DNA of 15,531 nucleotides from CAYJLB01 sp964370845. Its GTDB lineage: Bacteria > Bacillota > Clostridia > Oscillospirales > Ruminococcaceae. The first letter of the stretch is position 1; the number at the start of each line of letters is the position of its first letter. The stretch spans positions 1-15,531 of the forward strand of contig CAYJLB010000055.1 in assembly GCA_964370845.1 (NCBI GenBank). The letters run 5' to 3'. This document shows positions 13,930 to 15,531 of the stretch, piece after piece. Made by a program: the position numbers and the translations under genes. Under the pieces are notes generated by a model. It was not told where the DNA came from. It did no database searches and saw nothing but the letters and a program-made list of their open reading frames with translations.

Positions 13930-14356
13930 TTTTTTTCAAGCTATCACATACATTCTCTGCAATTTCAATTATGCGTTCCTCAAAATCTTCGTTGATTTCG
14001 TGTACTGCTCGCACCCATTCTGCAAAAGCAAGTGGCTCACCGTTATAATGTTGATTTAGTTCATAGAATAATTTAATACTCTCCTGCAAATCTTCATGTC
14101 TGAATATTTCATTTTCCTCTAATGATTTGATATATTCAAGTTCTTTTTCTGATTTAATACTAACGATATTAGCATCTTTTAAGAAAAAATCTGAAGTGTT
14201 GTCGCAGTCCTCAAAATTTGTAGTGAGTTCAAAGCCATCTACAACATCATGGTCATAAAGTCCAATTGCATTCTTTATTTCTTCCTCAGTTTTGATGATA
14301 TTATCATCTGTTTGGATTCGTGTTTCAATTTCTAAAGTTATTAATAATTTGCTCAT
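13925..14356 (-). CDS. protein of unknown function, shortened by a frameshift
   Basis: The frame encodes 143 aa from ATG 14356, which lies 9 bases after AGAAAGG; earlier in-frame starts overlap the ribosome site, and the longest begins with TTG. The N-terminus MSKLLITLEIETRIQTDD looks like a beta strand followed by acidic helices. There is no membrane segment or signal. A helical region around residues 100-143 contains FAEWVRAVHEINEDFEERII. It stops in DSLKKS just after an A7 run; one base fewer would add 75 residues (13702-13929). I do not recognise the family; acidic proteins of this kind are common in mobile elements. The frame change may be real, a sequencing error or a site of slippage. 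Confidence 0.6.
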   Translation of the reverse strand: MSKLLITLEIETRIQTDDNIIKTEEEIKNAIGLYDHDVVDGFELTTNFEDCDNTSDFFLKDANIVSIKSEKELEYIKSLEENEIFRHEDLQESIKLFYELNQHYNGEPLAFAEWVRAVHEINEDFEERIIEIAENVCDSLKKS

Positions 14357-14443
14357 TGGCATCATCCTTTCTGTTATATAGTTAAAGTACAACCAACTTT
14401 CACATCGATTTCCCTTTATATGATATTAAATACTAAATTCCGA

Positions 14444-14560
14444 TTATGACTCAGTTAATGCTTTAGCATCTTTAATAACAATACCTTTTTCAGCAAATTC
14501 TAAAGCTATTGCTTCCATAGTTGCAATTTTGTGAGGGTACATCTCATTTTGTGAATACAT
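14444..14560 (-). CDS. possible 38-aa peptide, probably a gene remnant
   Basis: The ORF reads MYSQNEMYPHKIATMEAIAL and EFAEKGIVIKDAKALTES. No clear ribosome site precedes the ATG, so translation is doubtful. The phrase FAEKGIVIKDAKAL resembles FAANKGITIEEAQAM of the repeat protein at 14691-15395, which may be chance. The remaining DNA of 14393-14690 holds only an imperfect inverted repeat (CTACTTT at 14585-14591 with AAAGTAG at 14613-14619) and the terminator listed next. Confidence 0.3.
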   Translation of the reverse strand: MYSQNEMYPHKIATMEAIALEFAEKGIVIKDAKALTES

Positions 14561-14633
14561 TTTCGCTTAAAATTAACGTATATGCTACTTTAAAATCGAT
14601 TGTTGTGTTTTGAAAGTAGTTCACTATGTCAAT

Positions 14634-14669
14634 CAAAAAAAGATGACGAAATTTCTCTCGTCATCTTTT
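14634..14669 (-). terminator. rho-independent terminator of the secreted repeat protein gene
   Basis: A perfect 12-bp stem (AAAAGATGACGA at 14638-14649 with TCGTCATCTTTT at 14658-14669) is followed on the minus strand by a T7 run. It lies 22 bases past the stop codon. Confidence 0.92.
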
Positions 14670-14690
14670 CAAAATATACAATTTAAACCG

Positions 14691-15395
14691 TTAAATAGTC
14701 GGAATGTTTGAAATAATATCTTTTATATTTTTCATTCCCTCTAAAGTTTTGCCGCTTGCTTTCATTTCACTAAGTTTACTTTTTGCATCTTCAGGAGCTA
14801 AACCGCTTTGGCTTGTGAATTCGTTAAACATACCTTCAAAATTAGATTTTGCTTCGTCAAGAGTAATACCTTTTATTTCAAGTTCAGTTTTAAATTCATT
14901 CAAACTTTCAAAAGTTTTCCCATCAGCTTTAAATCCAGCAATAATTCCTTGTGCTTCTTCAATGGAAATTCCACCAGCATTAGCAAAGTTGCCAAGCATA
15001 CCCTCGAAGTTAGATTTTGCTTCATCAAGAGTAATACCTTTTGCTTCAAGTTCAGCTTTAATATTTTGCAATCCCTCAACAGTTTGACCGCTTGCCTTAA
15101 ATTCAGCCAACATAGCTTGCGCTTCTTCTATAGTTATACCTTTATTAGCAGCAAATTCGCTGATTTTCCCACTGAAATTTCCTTTTGCTTCTTCTAAAGT
15201 AATACCTTTTTCATCAAGATTTGTTTTTGCATTTTTAAGACCTTCTAAAGTTTTGCCGCTTTCCAAAAATCCTTGAACAGTAGTCCCTGTTCCTGTGCCT
15301 TCATTTGCTGCAAACGCAGATAAACTCATACCTCCAACTGCTAATGCTCCAACTAATGCCAATGTTGCGATTTTCGCCATTCTTTTTTTCATCAT
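14691..15395 (-). CDS. secreted protein made of three exact-length 56-residue repeats
   Basis: The start is taken at ATG 15395, 9 bases after AAAGGA (234 aa); a longer frame would start with TTG inside the ribosome site. A type I signal peptide with KKR, a hydrophobic core and cleavage at AFA-AN (after residue 29) implies export. The mature part holds three 56-residue repeats, each starting G(K/Q)T(L/V/F)E. A fourth copy breaks off after about 20 residues. Each repeat has two helix-starting motifs, KGITL(D/E)EAK and GI(T/S)IEEAQ (the second becomes GLAPEDAK in repeat 3). There is no Cys, no LPXTG anchor and no enzyme motif. The pattern suggests a helical solenoid or matrix/coat protein. It is a single gene with a strong terminator. 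I recognise no family name. Confidence 0.85.
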   Translation of the reverse strand: MMKKRMAKIATLALVGALAVGGMSLSAFAANEGTGTGTTVQGFLESGKTLEGLKNAKTNLDEKGITLEEAKGNFSGKISEFAANKGITIEEAQAMLAEFKASGQTVEGLQNIKAELEAKGITLDEAKSNFEGMLGNFANAGGISIEEAQGIIAGFKADGKTFESLNEFKTELEIKGITLDEAKSNFEGMFNEFTSQSGLAPEDAKSKLSEMKASGKTLEGMKNIKDIISNIPTI

Positions 15396-15505
15396 AATAA
15401 TTCGTCCTTTCAAATTTTAATTGTTTCAGGTTTTTTATTTATTTTTGTTGTATCCTTTCCCTGTGATTACAGTATACAACATCTCATAGTGGAAAATCAT
15501 CGGTT

Positions 15506-15527
15506 AAATATAGGCAAAATATAGGCA
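15506..15527. promoter_or_regulatory. tandem 11-bp direct repeat upstream of the secreted repeat protein
   Basis: AAATATAGGCA occurs twice without a gap (15506-15516 and 15517-15527), about 110 bases upstream of the start codon. The 11-base step equals one helical turn, as in binding sites for OmpR/PhoB-type response regulators. Candidate operator; no regulator is in view. The promoter itself could not be fixed; TATACT/TGTATAC around 15470-15480 is the best -10 region. Confidence 0.4.
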
Positions 15528-15531
15528 GAAT

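Noticed and set aside
13925..13936. Programmed ribosomal frameshift at the A7 run
   Set aside because: A +1 shift would be needed, whereas A-rich slippery sites usually give -1, and no stimulatory structure or known family is apparent; mutation, sequencing error or transcript slippage is simpler.
14704..15197. Two long plus-strand open frames opposite the secreted repeat protein
   Set aside because: They mirror the repetitive coding sequence on the minus strand, which has a signal peptide, ribosome site and terminator.

Overview
The window is AT-rich DNA from a low-GC Gram-positive anaerobe. It is most likely a member of the Clostridia (Bacillota), close to the Lachnospirales. The evidence is the strong AGGAGG/AAAGGA ribosome sites, lipoprotein signal peptides with T/A/E-rich linkers, a GGNGT-type phosphofructokinase, a cysteine-type glutathione peroxidase and a clostripain-family protease. 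The species cannot be named from sequence alone. No tRNA, rRNA or CRISPR array was recognised.

Left region (1-4640, minus strand): a phosphate-uptake operon pstS-pstC-pstA (3166 to 384). It has a stem-loop with a T-run between pstS and pstC, and no pstB or phoU is present in the window. PstS is the most unusual protein here: its two halves are in reversed order (a circular permutation). The operon ends in a palindromic repeat cluster (1-384) that begins at the pstA stop codon. Upstream of pstS, a terminator separates the operon from a 6-phosphofructokinase gene.

Middle region (4641-8427): a highly expressed-looking, orphan sugar-type ABC substrate-binding lipoprotein (plus strand) and a glutathione peroxidase (minus strand) converge on a shared bidirectional terminator. 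A pair of small genes of unknown function follows (144 and 59 aa; the second is too short for usual ORF cutoffs). Their end merges into a 118-bp tandem repeat of the same family as at the left edge, then a short MITE-like element bounded by GTAGGGG/CCCCTAC.

Right-middle region (8354-13073): a clean sigma-A promoter drives a two-gene operon. It encodes a lipoprotein C11 (clostripain-like) cysteine protease and an 838-aa very acidic single-pass membrane protein with repeated extracellular modules. Together they look like a cell-surface proteolysis or adhesion unit of unknown purpose.

Right region (13074-15531): a gene graveyard, with a histidine-kinase C-terminus, an ABC-ATPase N-terminus cut just before its Walker A motif, and a fragment of what may be a small kinase. 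Then come an unknown gene split by a one-base shift in an A7 run, a 38-aa ORF, and a secreted protein built from exact 56-residue repeats whose upstream region carries a tandem 11-bp direct repeat.

The strongest leads are the permuted PstS, the repeat family whose three clusters each begin at a gene's stop codon, the protease/acidic-membrane-protein operon, and the 56-residue repeat secreted protein.
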